Source: Posidonia oceanica
Lineage: Eukaryota; Streptophyta; Magnoliopsida; Alismatales; Posidoniaceae
Reading direction: 5' to 3'
NCBI GenBank assembly: GCA_037176725.1
Contig: JAZBRS010000029.1
Location: 119,693,001 to 119,757,000 of the forward strand
Length of the DNA: 64,000 nucleotides
The translations under genes were made by a program, and so were the position numbers. Positions 1-10,265 of this stretch are shown piece by piece. The notes under the pieces are model-generated. The model worked only from the letters and a program-made list of their open reading frames with translations. It did not search any database and was not told where the DNA came from. Within the stretch, counting starts at the first letter, position 1; each line of letters starts with the position of its first letter.

Positions 1-514
1 ATCTTTAGATTTCCTAGTTTGTTTGCATTAGATCTGACCCTCCGACATGTTTTACAAGTCTTTCATAGTATCATGGCAATAGGCATACAATTAAGGCATG
101 ACATTATCGCCCCCGGGCGTACAATAAGCGGCATATTTGCCTACATTAGCCATATATGAGCGGAATGACCTAAAAAGACCGACTCATTCGGGCGCATGGG
201 GGTGCCTAACTCCTTCCCTATGTGTAACAGGAGTCCTTACCCTTTCTCTGGACCGCAATGACCCTTTTGCCCCTATTCAAGTCACACGGATTCATGTTTT
301 GATAAATTTGCATATTTTGTAGTGTTTCTTCACATTCAGTTTTCCTTGTCTCCTGATTTAATAGACTAGGTGACGACTCCATGTCTTTTCCATGATTTTC
401 CTCCGTTTTCGCCTTTCCGGTGTTTTTCCTCCAGTCGAGTCCTCCTCGGATGCACTGCTTGCCGTGACCAATCACCCCACCAGCCCTCGGCCGGCTCGCG
501 ACGCGATTGTCACA
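1..514 (+). mobile_element. 3' part of a Tat-type Ty3/gypsy LTR
   Basis: The segment carries the signature block found in three other LTRs here (near 14.8 kb, 31.5 kb inverted and 63.1 kb): an A-rich AAAGACCGA lead, a GGGTGCCTAAC hairpin, AACAGGAGTCCTTACCC, a TGGCCYGCAATGACC-like stretch, then a CTTGTCT...AATAGACT motif. It ends at GTCACA (about 514), the same kind of end as the 15161 copy. No primer-binding site follows, so it is a solo LTR or a 3' LTR whose body lies to the left of the window. The family call is inference from the related 57.7-63.5 kb LTR, which has a recognisable PBS. A 61-codon open frame at 137-322 lies in the LTR and is not a gene. Confidence 0.7.
193..224 (+). other. 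Conserved LTR hairpin, copy 1
   Basis: CGCAT at 193-197 can pair with ATGTG at 220-224 (one G-U pair), with the G run over the CCC and a CCTAA loop. The inner GGTG/CACC stem of the other copies is weakened here to GGTG/CTCC. It is one of four copies in this window. Confidence 0.5.
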
Positions 515-724
515 GTAAGTCATAGTCAGCGTCGTCATTGTAATTTTTTTCAGTGGCTTGATAAAGAGATGACTAATAGAAGTAAGGAAGTTATTTTGCA
601 ATTGATGAATGAAAAGTGTCAAGTAGAAGCCTATGTTCAAGAATTAGAATGTCGTCTTCAAGAATTTGAGGCACAAAATGATAAATTACTTGAATTAATT
701 GGTATTTATAAAAAAGGAAGTTAA
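515..724 (+). pseudogene. GRF-type zinc-finger protein, C-terminal fragment
   Basis: The open frame reads ...RRHCNFFQWLDKEM, then a charged helical stretch with leucine/glutamate spacing typical of a coiled coil, and stops at 722-724 after ...GIYKKGS. The CxFFxW motif with its final Cys is the end of a plant GRF zinc finger (C-x-F-F-x-W-D/E), which in plant proteins is often followed by a C-terminal coiled coil. Everything upstream of about 514 in the same frame is LTR, so the first three zinc ligands are missing. I infer that the LTR inserted inside the zinc-finger exon. The remaining part is about 69 codons. Function is unknown; GRF fingers bind single-stranded nucleic acid in other proteins. 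What I see is the motif and the open frame; the family assignment is from memory. Confidence 0.5.
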
Positions 725-1772
725 GGAGAGGGATGACTTCGACATTGAAACAAAACATGACAGGATGCAATTATATAAACGAGACAGCAACATCTCTTCT
801 TTAGATGGAACTATTTCTTTGTAATAATTCATATAATTATATTTGTATGGACTAATATAACTATATTTGTATGAATTTTATGGACCTTTTTTTGTTGATT
901 AGTAAATGTATGGCTATAGATTTCCAAGATTACTATTCCTGTTTATGCTATTTAATAAAATGTGTTTAGCGAAATCTCAACCAGATATGCAAAACAAATC
1001 TCAACCAGGATTACTACTCCTGTTCTCTTCTATTTATGTAAATTTGCAATAGGATGTTATGCTAGACTCTAAATCTCAACCATTTCCTGTTCTCTATTTA
1101 TGCTATTTTTGTTGTTTATGCTATTTATTAAGATGTGTTGAGGATATTACTGTTCCTATTTATGCAAATTTGCAACACAATCTTACAATAGTCATTTGCC
1201 TACACAAATGCTAGTAGTTGTAACAATTCCTATGCCAACATGAAAGAGTAGATAACGAGAATAAACAATTCCTACACAAATAGTCCATGTAGTAATTTTA
1301 AAATGTTACACAAAGTCATATAATAAACAATGTCATATGTTTCCTTCACAAGTTGCCAATTGCTAGATTAAAAGAGGCAACAATGTTTATACATTCAGCA
1401 AAAATTTTAGGGAAATCTCAACCAGATTTCACTGGCTCAAAGAAGAAATGGATGTAAGTTACTGCAGGGATTGAAAACGTTGCCATGGCCTTTTGTTTCT
1501 CTTACTGCAAAGGGCCAAAAAATCCAGTCAATTTATTTGATCACAACTATATATGTTGGCCTGAGGATGGTGTGATACAATCATATAAATATGTTCATCT
1601 CTTTGGTTGCACAATATACGTTCTAATTAATAGTTAGAAGATATAAAAGATGAATTTTGAACTAATCTCATCTGTGTGTAATTAAGTGCCTGCAAAATAG
1701 TTGACATACTTAACCTTAAGTCTCCTAGTGTTCCACATGCGCAAGTGAAGAACCTGTGAAAGAGTAGATAAC
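725..1772. other. Gene-free AT-rich stretch
   Basis: No open frame of note on either strand. Short phrases recur (AAATCTCAACCA near 970, 1000, 1070 and 1410; CCTGTTCTCT/TATTTATG near 1020-1110), which looks like decayed repeat or 3' flank. Nothing further recognised. Confidence 0.5.
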
Positions 1773-4031
1773 TTAATACACATACATTAAACTAGATAAG
1801 CAAATACATGTAAGAAAAAAACCTGTATTTAGACAAGTGTTGATGTAATGTCTTTTTTGACCACAACCTTTGCAAGATTTTTTCACTTTCTTTGATTGTG
1901 ACAATGAGACTTCGATACTAGATTTTATACGTTGACTATTTTTTGGCATCCATTTGGTTTTTCTCATTGTAGTCGGGTCCTTTACTACAAATCCAGTAGA
2001 TAGTTGCTCTTCACAGTTGGCACAAACTACACTTGGTGAAGGTCCAACAGTAGTATTGAGATGCACTTGACTTAATTTTTTCAATAAATCATCTATCCCA
2101 TGCTTTACTATTTCATATTGAGCAATAGAAGAAGATCCAATATCAGCCGACGTACATGCTGTGGACCGTAAATCCCAAAGCATCATAGGAGTGAACCTGT
2201 ATCAAGGTTGAAAAATATAGATCAGTATCATGTTAAAATTTTGTAGTAACTAAAGAAGAGGATGAAGTACAGAATTTGTACCTCTGATCAGATAATGATG
2301 TAACATCTACTCTAGAAAGTGTGTTTGTATTATATCTTGCTTGTATGGTCCACCTACGTAAGACATATTTTTCTGGCAAGATGCCTACTCCCTTTTTCCG
2401 CAGAATTTGAAGGATATGACGACATAAAATCCCTTCATGTTCAAAGTTCTTACATGAACAAAATGCTGAGATATCAAGACCACTGTTGAAGATCATAGAT
2501 TGTGGTGAGTATTCTTTTACATGCTTCCAAATATAGTATTGAGCATTGTTTCCTGTCTTGGCTATCTTTTGGGAGACGTAAGACAATTCTTTCTTCAATT
2601 CATTTTGAAACAAAGTAAATATAGTCATCGTGTATTCTTTGCCTGCTTGTGCTTCAGTTGGACTAGAAGATAGAAGTACTAGGTTTGTTGTCATTGTCAT
2701 TAGGTCCTCTCCTTCTTCAGCATTTCGTCAAGATGATAATGCTCTATTGTATTGAAAGACGAACTTTGAAATAGGAGTTCGAGAATGAACATAACCATCG
2801 AAAAATGAATCGATACTTTCAGATCTTTGGCTAGTGGACATTCCAGCCATAAAAACATCCTTCATATAACAAGGGACACAATGTTCTTTCATGTCATGCA
2901 TTGCATTCAACCAAGCATTATCATGGATTGAGGGATGTGTATCTTTCAACAACTCCCATTGATTCTCAAATTCTATTGGAGTTTTGGAACTATATATGCA
3001 TTTGTCATAGTCTTGTTTGAACTTATCATTGCAATTGAGCTCTTAGACATGGTTTAGTGCATTTCTATCTATGTACTAAGAACAATATCAATGCATTGTA
3101 CCCTCAAAAATCACTGGTATTGTAGCATGCATTGCAATCTTGATTTGTTATGATAGCCTTTGGCTTCTTATCACACATGTATGTCAGGAATGTTCTAAAT
3201 AACCAGGCAAAGGTATCTTTTGTTTCATCAACAAGCAATGCACAACCAAATAATGTAGACTGCTTATGATGATTAACACCAGTGAATGGTGTAAAGGGCA
3301 TGTTAAAGTTATTGGTCCTGTAGGTAGTGTCAAAAACAACCACATTTTCGAATTTCATGTAGTTGTCACGAGACCTTCCATCAGCCCAGAAAACACTTCT
3401 AGTAGTGTGTTCTTCATCCAATTCAAATTGGAAGAAGAACTACAGATTTGTGGCATTTTTGAATGCAAGTACCTAATAACACTCATACATTCATTCCCAA
3501 TGTTACTTTGATGATTCCTTCTTCTGTGACCTTTAATTTGTTGGGGAGTGACACCTTCATGGCCACTCTTGGAGAGAACTTGTGCAACTCTAGATGGTCC
3601 AATACCACATACAGATAAAGTATCAGCTAATCTTTTAGCTACTGAAGACAACTTGTTATGAGATCGGAGCTTGGATATCTTACTAGGTGTGGTCAGAATA
3701 TGGTTATGTTCTTCAATGGCTTGCTCAACAATCCATAGTCCTTTGTCTTTCTTGAAAATATATAATCTAGCTAGGTAACCCTCACGAGTAGGTCTCCTCC
3801 TATTAATTTCCTTCCCCATGTACCGTTTATCTTTTAAATCATTTTCACTTTGTTTATAACAAACAAAATTCCTTGCTATCATCTCTACACTACTCTTTGA
3901 ATTTCTAAACCAACTTCTCCTAATGGAAAATCCTTTCATCCTAGCATATGCATTGTAGTATAGGTATGCTTCATTTTCTGAACTAAATTCCATACCAATA
4001 TATGGTTGATCAGGCACTTGAAAAGAGTACT
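1773..4031 (-). pseudogene. FAR1/FRS-like MULE-derived transposase pseudogene (main body)
   Basis: Read on the minus strand, the frames give in order: a FAR1 DNA-binding domain (about 3990-3700: GMEFSSENEAYLYYNAYA, then RNFVCYKQ and EEHNHIL); a MULE transposase core (about 3420-3110) with FDTTYRTN for the first catalytic Asp and AIITNQD for the second; a segment with SQRSESIDSFFDGYVHSRT (about 2830-2770), the usual place of the catalytic Glu; a SWIM zinc finger (about 2470-2410, CSCKNFEHEGILCRHIL); and a C-terminal zinc knuckle (about 1890-1830, CKGCGQKRHYINTC). FHY3/FAR1 proteins are domesticated MULE transposases that act as transcription factors; active relatives are transposons. Here frameshifts near 3360-3420, stops near 3050-3110 and shifts near 2710 and 2190 break the frame, so no full protein can be made. 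The 5' end is split by the LTR that starts at 4032. Whether it was a domesticated FRS gene or a transposon cannot be decided from this window. Confidence 0.85.
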
Positions 4032-7000
4032 TGTAACGACCAAGATCGTCACCCCTAATTAAACTACATTTTTCTTTTTTTTAATCATCATATATCACTA
4101 TAGAAATTAAATTCAAATATATAATCTAAAATGCTATAATCAAGATAAGTAAATTTAGATTAGATTATTTATCCAAGACCCTTGATGTGTGGCTATGTGA
4201 CTATTCTATATGCACTAGCAAGCAAGCTGATATCTAATCTACACCTACAAAACAAAAAATATAAGCACACGTGAATGACCACCAAAAAGATCACCCAGCA
4301 CACACTCCACAATAAAATCGGAAAACCAACTGCACAAAATCTAGTTTTGTAGTTCAACTGACTGCAGACAAATCACGGTTCGCTAATGAACCAAAAGCAC
4401 GGGAAACCAAATCAAACTCGGGAGCATGTCAAAAACTCCAAAACATGCATCTCCCTAAAACCCATTGCTACACAGGCCAAAACCACAAAAAAAATACAGG
4501 ATGCATCCAAATCTTAGGCATGCATCAATAGTCACAACACAAAGGCATCAAGTCATCGAATACCGCTGTAAAACTATATCAATTCGGGAGCATGTAGAAA
4601 ATCTCTAAAACAACATCTCCTCAAATCTCGCAGCCATACTGGCAAAATTCACAGAAAACCCGATGCACTCAATCTATATGATGTGCATCAAGAAAATCAT
4701 ATTAAACTCGTAGCCACATTTGCAAAACCTCAGAAACACGATGCACTCAGTCTATATGACATGCATCAAGAAGTCATCTCAAAACCAATTGCCACACAGG
4801 CAAAACCACGGAAAACACGATGCACTTAATTTATATGACGTGCATTCAGAAAGTCATCTCAAGCTTAACGCCACACAGGCAAAACTACTGAAAAGACGAT
4901 GCCACACAGGTGTAAACCCCGTCGTGTTGCTCGACGCCAAGTAGTGGACTCCAACCACAAGCAGCTGTTGAAGTGCACTACACTGCCACAAACAAGCCAC
5001 CCTTCGAGGAGCCTATTTGTCTTGAGTCTAACCTCTCTGAAGAACCCTCTACAATGCTAACCACACAGGAAAGCTGTCCTCTCTCAGGACGTCACCAGAA
5101 ACGGGACACGTGCATATACCTTCTTTGGCCAAACTACGCAAAGTCCGCCCGCTCGACGTCTAGTCTCAGTGCTCGGAGCAACCAAAGCATCATATCTCCA
5201 GATCTAGGTAGCACCTCAATCCTCAGACCTCGGCCTCGGTCTCGTGAACAACTATCTAGGAGTATCATACCTCTAAGATCCATTGACACTTACTTGTAGT
5301 CTCTTGGTTTCCGAACCTCAACCTAGGTATTGTGCTCGACCATCCAAGAATATCATCATATCCCCTAGTCCCGGCAACACAACCCTCCGGTTTCTTGGTC
5401 CAAAAAACAAATCAGCGGTAAAACATTTCAAAACATTCTCATCAATTTTCCCAAAACATTTAGAAAACATTTTAAACTTATACCAAACACTAGATCAAAA
5501 CACAATCTAGAAATAGGCCACTGTCTCACTGTCAGGCCAAAGCCACGTGGCCAATCCGCACCTCGAAATTACACTTGTGACATGCGCCTATAAATCGTGC
5601 CTATCACCTGCACTCTAGGAGTAAAAGTAAGGCACAAAAACTGCTACAAGCAATTACCCACTGAATTCAACACACAATCCAAAAAATTACGTATAATATA
5701 TCAAAATGAACATTACGAAATACTCTAACATTTGCAATTGAAAACACATGAATTCGATATCTACAACTCAAGATATCAACCAAAGAAGCCAGAAGACTCT
5801 CTCAGTGAACAATGTTCACCGAGAACACGACAACCATGATTTAAGCTTGAAATTACTTCATTAAACGCTGTAAATCATGCTCACAACTAAATTTACCAAT
5901 TCACAGCTCTAATTCATTATAAGAGCCTCACAAAATTAGTGGAAGGCAACACATGCATTACATTATTTTTTGCATTAAAAAACCAACACAACCCAATTAC
6001 TGATGCTACTAAAAATCACACATTTGAAGCTCCAAACCAATCCATAATTATTCATGTAACATACCAAATTAAATATATTGAAATCATTTATCTAATGCAC
6101 CCAATATCTCAGAAATCCGATAAGCATAGCTCAAGATATGTTCAAATAAAGGCAGCAAGGTCAAATCGAAACTTGAGTTATAGCAACATGAGTAATGAAT
6201 ATTTCCACCAATTAATCATGTAAAATCCATCTAAAATGTTGTAAATTGTGCACGAGATCCGAATCAATCATGCAAACATATATCTCAACTTAATTTACAC
6301 TACAAAAGACTACCCATCAAACACAACACACCCAACTACACCATCGGCGACCTCCTCATCGAAGCTCCCAAAACCAGTCACTCTCGCCTCTCTCAGAGCA
6401 CGGCCAACCCAATCAAAGTCCACACAACAATCAAAACACAGAGAAACATCCAAATCAACCCACATGTAGAGAGAGTAGAGAGGTGAACCCAACTCCAAAA
6501 CAAACTCAACTCACTTCAATTGACAACATCTCCAACAAACTCCGGTTGCCACCTATGTCGAGGGCTTCCATGGTGACCGAAGAATACTTCTCAATCCTTC
6601 CCTCTCGCATGCAAAGCCCTGAAGATCAGCAGCCACTCTCCTTTTCCTCTTCTCTTCTCCAAAACATAGGACACAACAACACTCTCTCGGCTCTCAACTC
6701 TCTCTCTCAAAAAGAACTCAAGAACAAATCCTCTTCAACTCACGCAACACCTCGTCTTGTATAGCCACGAGAACAAGACTTGCATGAGACAGCTATCAAG
6801 CCAACACCAAGCCAACACACGCACCACTCAACTTAAGTTAACTTAACTCATGCATGAAACTTATTCACTTGGCTGCAAGAATCCAACACAAGCACAAATG
6901 GCTCTCATAGCAAGGCAAGGCGCGTACATGCTCATGTATTCAATCCAAATACTTATAATATCTCCTGAGTATGCAAACCACTTGTGCAAGGGCCAATTAA

Positions 7001-7331
7001 TCATTATAAAATACTTCCAAGGATAACTCCCTAATAATCATTAAAATCCAATGAGGCCAAGATTATTAATCACAAATCATAAAAAGATCACCATCCAAAT
7101 CATCAACTGGTAAAACATAGCCATCAACACAAAACCAAGTGGGATAACCAATTCCCATACCAAAACTCACAACTAACAGCACTTTGGACTGCTAAAATGT
7201 GTCACTCAACTGCACCCACAAAACGCGCTAGTTACCCGCGCCTGCAATATGTGTTGGTGACCTGTGCTAAGAACACACGTCATTTAGATACATAGTTTGA
7301 AAGCGCAAACAAAGATCATGGGTGTGTTACA
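4032..7331 (-). mobile_element. Solo LTR, 3.3 kb, with perfect target duplication
   Basis: The element starts TGTAACGACC at 4032 and ends GTGTTACA at 7331 (TG...CA with a 6-bp TGTAAC/GTTACA terminal inverted repeat). The 5-bp target duplication GTACT is intact on both sides (4027-4031 and 7332-7336). Inside there is no gag-pol, so it is a solo LTR left by LTR-LTR recombination. The same family is seen in opposite orientation at 51699-55035: compare the segments with the repeated gagTATCATACCTC phrases near 5250 with the complement near 53890. TGTAAC-starting LTRs of this length are typical of Tekay/Del chromoviruses; that lineage call is inference. Several short open frames inside (4720-6764) are not genes. 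Confidence 0.85.
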
Positions 7332-7433
7332 GTACTCCTGTTGTGTATTTTTCTCCCCCAAGTTAACATCATCTATATCAATATCTACACAGAGATTTTC
7401 ATCTTTGATGCCACACTTGTCATAATCCTGCAT
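7332..7433 (-). pseudogene. Displaced 5' coding segment of the FAR1-like gene
   Basis: On the minus strand an ATG at 7433-7431 opens a frame (MQDYDKCGIKDENLC..., ending ...TQQEY) that runs into the GTACT target duplication. If the LTR and one copy of GTACT are ignored, it continues in the same frame into SFQVPDQPYIGMEF at 4030-3980, just before the FAR1 domain. So the LTR landed in the first visible coding exon. The start is uncertain: CAATGCAG at the ATG could also be a splice acceptor. Confidence 0.65.
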
Positions 7434-8049
7434 TGGTATTGAATAAAAATTAAAGGATTAACATCATCTAAGACAAAGTAAACACAAAATTCAGCCAGAC
7501 TTGAATCGAGTACCAATAAACAATTAAACTCAGACAAGTGGTCATGTAGCAGATTAACAGGCACAAAGTCAGAATTAGCTTGAGGGAGAAACCACGTCTA
7601 AAGTTCACAAGCCATAAAAAGAAGCAGAAACAAAACAAGTCAAGAAGAAGAGATATCTGCTACATACAAGTGTCGGGCATACATATATTGTTCAAAACTG
7701 CATACCTCCACCAATCCCTCTTGAGAATCATTGATGTTGATTCCTCCTTGACAGATGGGAGCTTTTGTGCCGTCGATGTCATCAAGGAGAAGAAGAGAGA
7801 TCCAGAGATGCCCTGTTGGTGCCCGTCGAAGAAGAAGCACAATCCAACGACGCCATGAATGGAAGCTCAATGGTACCCGTCGAAGGAGATGCACGATCCG
7901 GTGACGCCATGATTGGAAGCTTGATGGTGCCTGTCAGAGGAGAAGCACGATCTGACAACACCAATGCTGGGAGAAGAAGAGAGACGACCGAAGTTGGGAA
8001 TAGGATTTGGACTTTGGAGGTAATGTTCTTATGAGAATAGGTTTTAAAT
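7434..8049. other. Upstream region of the FAR1-like gene
   Basis: Likely 5' flank or UTR of the minus-strand FAR1-like gene. It holds three imperfect 54-bp repeats (next entry) and nothing else I recognise. Confidence 0.4.
7816..7965 (+). repeat. Three imperfect 54-bp tandem repeats
   Basis: The unit begins TGGTGCCCGTCGAAG and ends GACGCCATGA-TGGAAGC; it repeats near 7816, 7868 and 7922. It is open on the plus strand as three 18-residue units (VPVEEEAQSNDAMNGSS-like) and also open on the minus strand. With no start context or homologue I treat it as a minisatellite, not a gene. Confidence 0.6.
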
Positions 8050-8083
8050 ATCACAGCCGTTGAACTAATCCAACGGCTGTGAT
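8050..8083. repeat. Perfect 13-bp inverted repeat (hairpin)
   Basis: ATCACAGCCGTTG (8050-8062) and CAACGGCTGTGAT (8071-8083) are perfect complements around the 8-nt loop AACTAATC. It could be a fold-back end of the FAR1-type MULE or a small MITE remnant. Confidence 0.7.
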
Positions 8084-10265
8084 AATGCAATTGATAAAGG
8101 GCCAATAGGAAGACTCCTTGTAGGCACCAACAGGTGCTCTTTAGCGAATTGATAAATAGTAAACCAACTGTAGCTCAACTTGTGTGTTAATATTAACGAA
8201 AGACCATCTCTAACTAATCATTTCAAAGGAAAAAAAAACATAAAAAGTAATTTCTGGAATTTTTTTGTTGTTGAAATCATTCAAAAGATAGATAGCATAG
8301 ATAAAGCAAATTTAAGTCTTACATGGTAGACCAATAAACTTAACCTTTGCAAGGAAAGGGAGAAGCAAAACAAACAAACAACAACCAACCTCACAGCAGA
8401 CAACTCCAACGAACAACAACCTGAGCAGCAAAGTGCCAAACAAACACAAAAAGCTCAAGGCAACCAGCAAACCAGCAAGGGGGCCCAAGTAACAGCACAG
8501 TTGAGAGTTGCAAACCGAATGGGACCTCAGTATCTTCAAAGGATTGCTGTAGCGAAGTGGGCACAACCGTTGCATCAAGAGAGGTGTTACCCTGAGACCA
8601 GAAAGCCTTGGCATGGTTGATGTTGTTGGAGGTAATTGATTCATCATCATACTAGAATTTTGATATTGTATGTGTATTTTTTTTGAAGGGATATATTCAT
8701 TTTGTTAGCAATAAGGTGGATTAGACCAACCTTCTTGAAATAGCTATTTGACATTGTACTACTTTTTTCATGCCATGTTGTAGCATCTGATTGGCTTGAT
8801 TATTGTTTACGAGTTCTTTTCATACTTACTTAAAATTTGTATTTTTTAACAAATCTATGCTATCATAATTTTTTCAATATCTAGATTTCTCACGGATCAC
8901 TTCTGATTTTGGTTTGTCAATTACCATGAAAGAACCTTGTTACAATCATCACACACACATATAAGAATAAAAAGAGATAGAAATCTTATATAATGAAATT
9001 TATGGGTTAATGGCGAATGAGGGAAATGATTTTATGTGTTTTACTCATGCATATCTGAATATAAATTTGAAATTAAAGCGTGATTAAGAATAATGTCGAG
9101 AGAAAAATACAAGATCAATCATGCATATGATCGAATATGATGTTGATAAAAATACGAGATCGAGTATAATTTAATCACAATATGAAATACATGATCAAAT
9201 ATACATATAATCGAGTATATGTTGAAAAAATACGTAATCTAGTACAATTTAATTGCAATATGAAATCTAGCATAAGTCAAATATAATGCCAATGCAAATA
9301 TATCATAAAATATGTTTAGATGTATGAAATATGACATACATCGAACATAACATCAATGTAATTAATTATGAGATTAAATATGATTTAATGGGATTAATGT
9401 AAAAAAAAATAAAGTATAATATCGATTCAAATTTAATTAAATCTAATATTTGATGATTTTAACAAAATATGATATCATGCTCTAACAAGATATGGTGTCA
9501 ATAATATCACACTTTAACGAGATATAATTGAATATAATGTCAAAGAATAAAGCATACAATATCAAACATACACAATTAAATATGGTGTTGAAAAAAATTG
9601 CATAAAATCATGCTCCAGACATATTGATTTGTATTATTGAACATAGGATCGAATAATATATGAGAAGACATTGCATATAAGTGGCAATACAGTCTTTTCA
9701 AAATTTAGGCAAAACCCTATCTTAGGGTAAACGGTATAGCATACATGTTCTAAGTCATGTGCAACCTAAAAGGAAAAGGTGGACATCTTACAATATCCAA
9801 AAGTTGTTCTTATTGTTACTTTGATGATCGGGAAGGAAAAAACTTCTTTAGTAGTCTTCCTCCGAAATTTAAAATTCCTCTTATCACTCTCTTTCTCCAA
9901 GCTCCAAACCCCAAACCCTTCCTCTTCTACCTCTCATTCCACAACTTATGTTGAGACCTCCGAAGACATAGCAGGAGTAAGACATGAATAACTTCCATGT
10001 CTACGAAACCATCAGACAAAGAACTTGGTGAAATCTCCACTTCCACTAAGGGGGCATTTGGTTTGGCTTTTGAGTCTAAGCTTCCAACGAGAAGCCATTT
10101 CCCCCCTCAAAGTTGAAACAAACACATTTTAAAACGTTGATTTCTGTTTAAGCGTTGGTTTCTGAAGATAGCACAAAAATTTGAAAACGCTAGTTTTTTT
10201 GGAAGCTCATAGGAGTGAGCTTCTGGCCAAAATGCCAGATTTTAATCTCCATGTATAACCATACT
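8084..10265. other. Gene-free, mostly AT-rich region
   Basis: No supported gene. Minus- and plus-strand frames around 8312-8650 are open for about 110 codons but match nothing I know. Around 10050-10260 the phrases GGGGGCATTTGGTTTGGC and GGAAGCTTAG-like ends resemble a MITE cut by the LTR at 10266. Confidence 0.4.
9060..9660. repeat. Degenerate AT-rich repeats (ATCGAATATGATGT-like)
   Basis: Variants of ATATGATGTTGATAAAAATA, GAGATCGAGTATAATTTAAT and AATATGAAAT recur about every 60-80 bp across this block. The array is too decayed to fix a unit length by eye. Confidence 0.55.
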
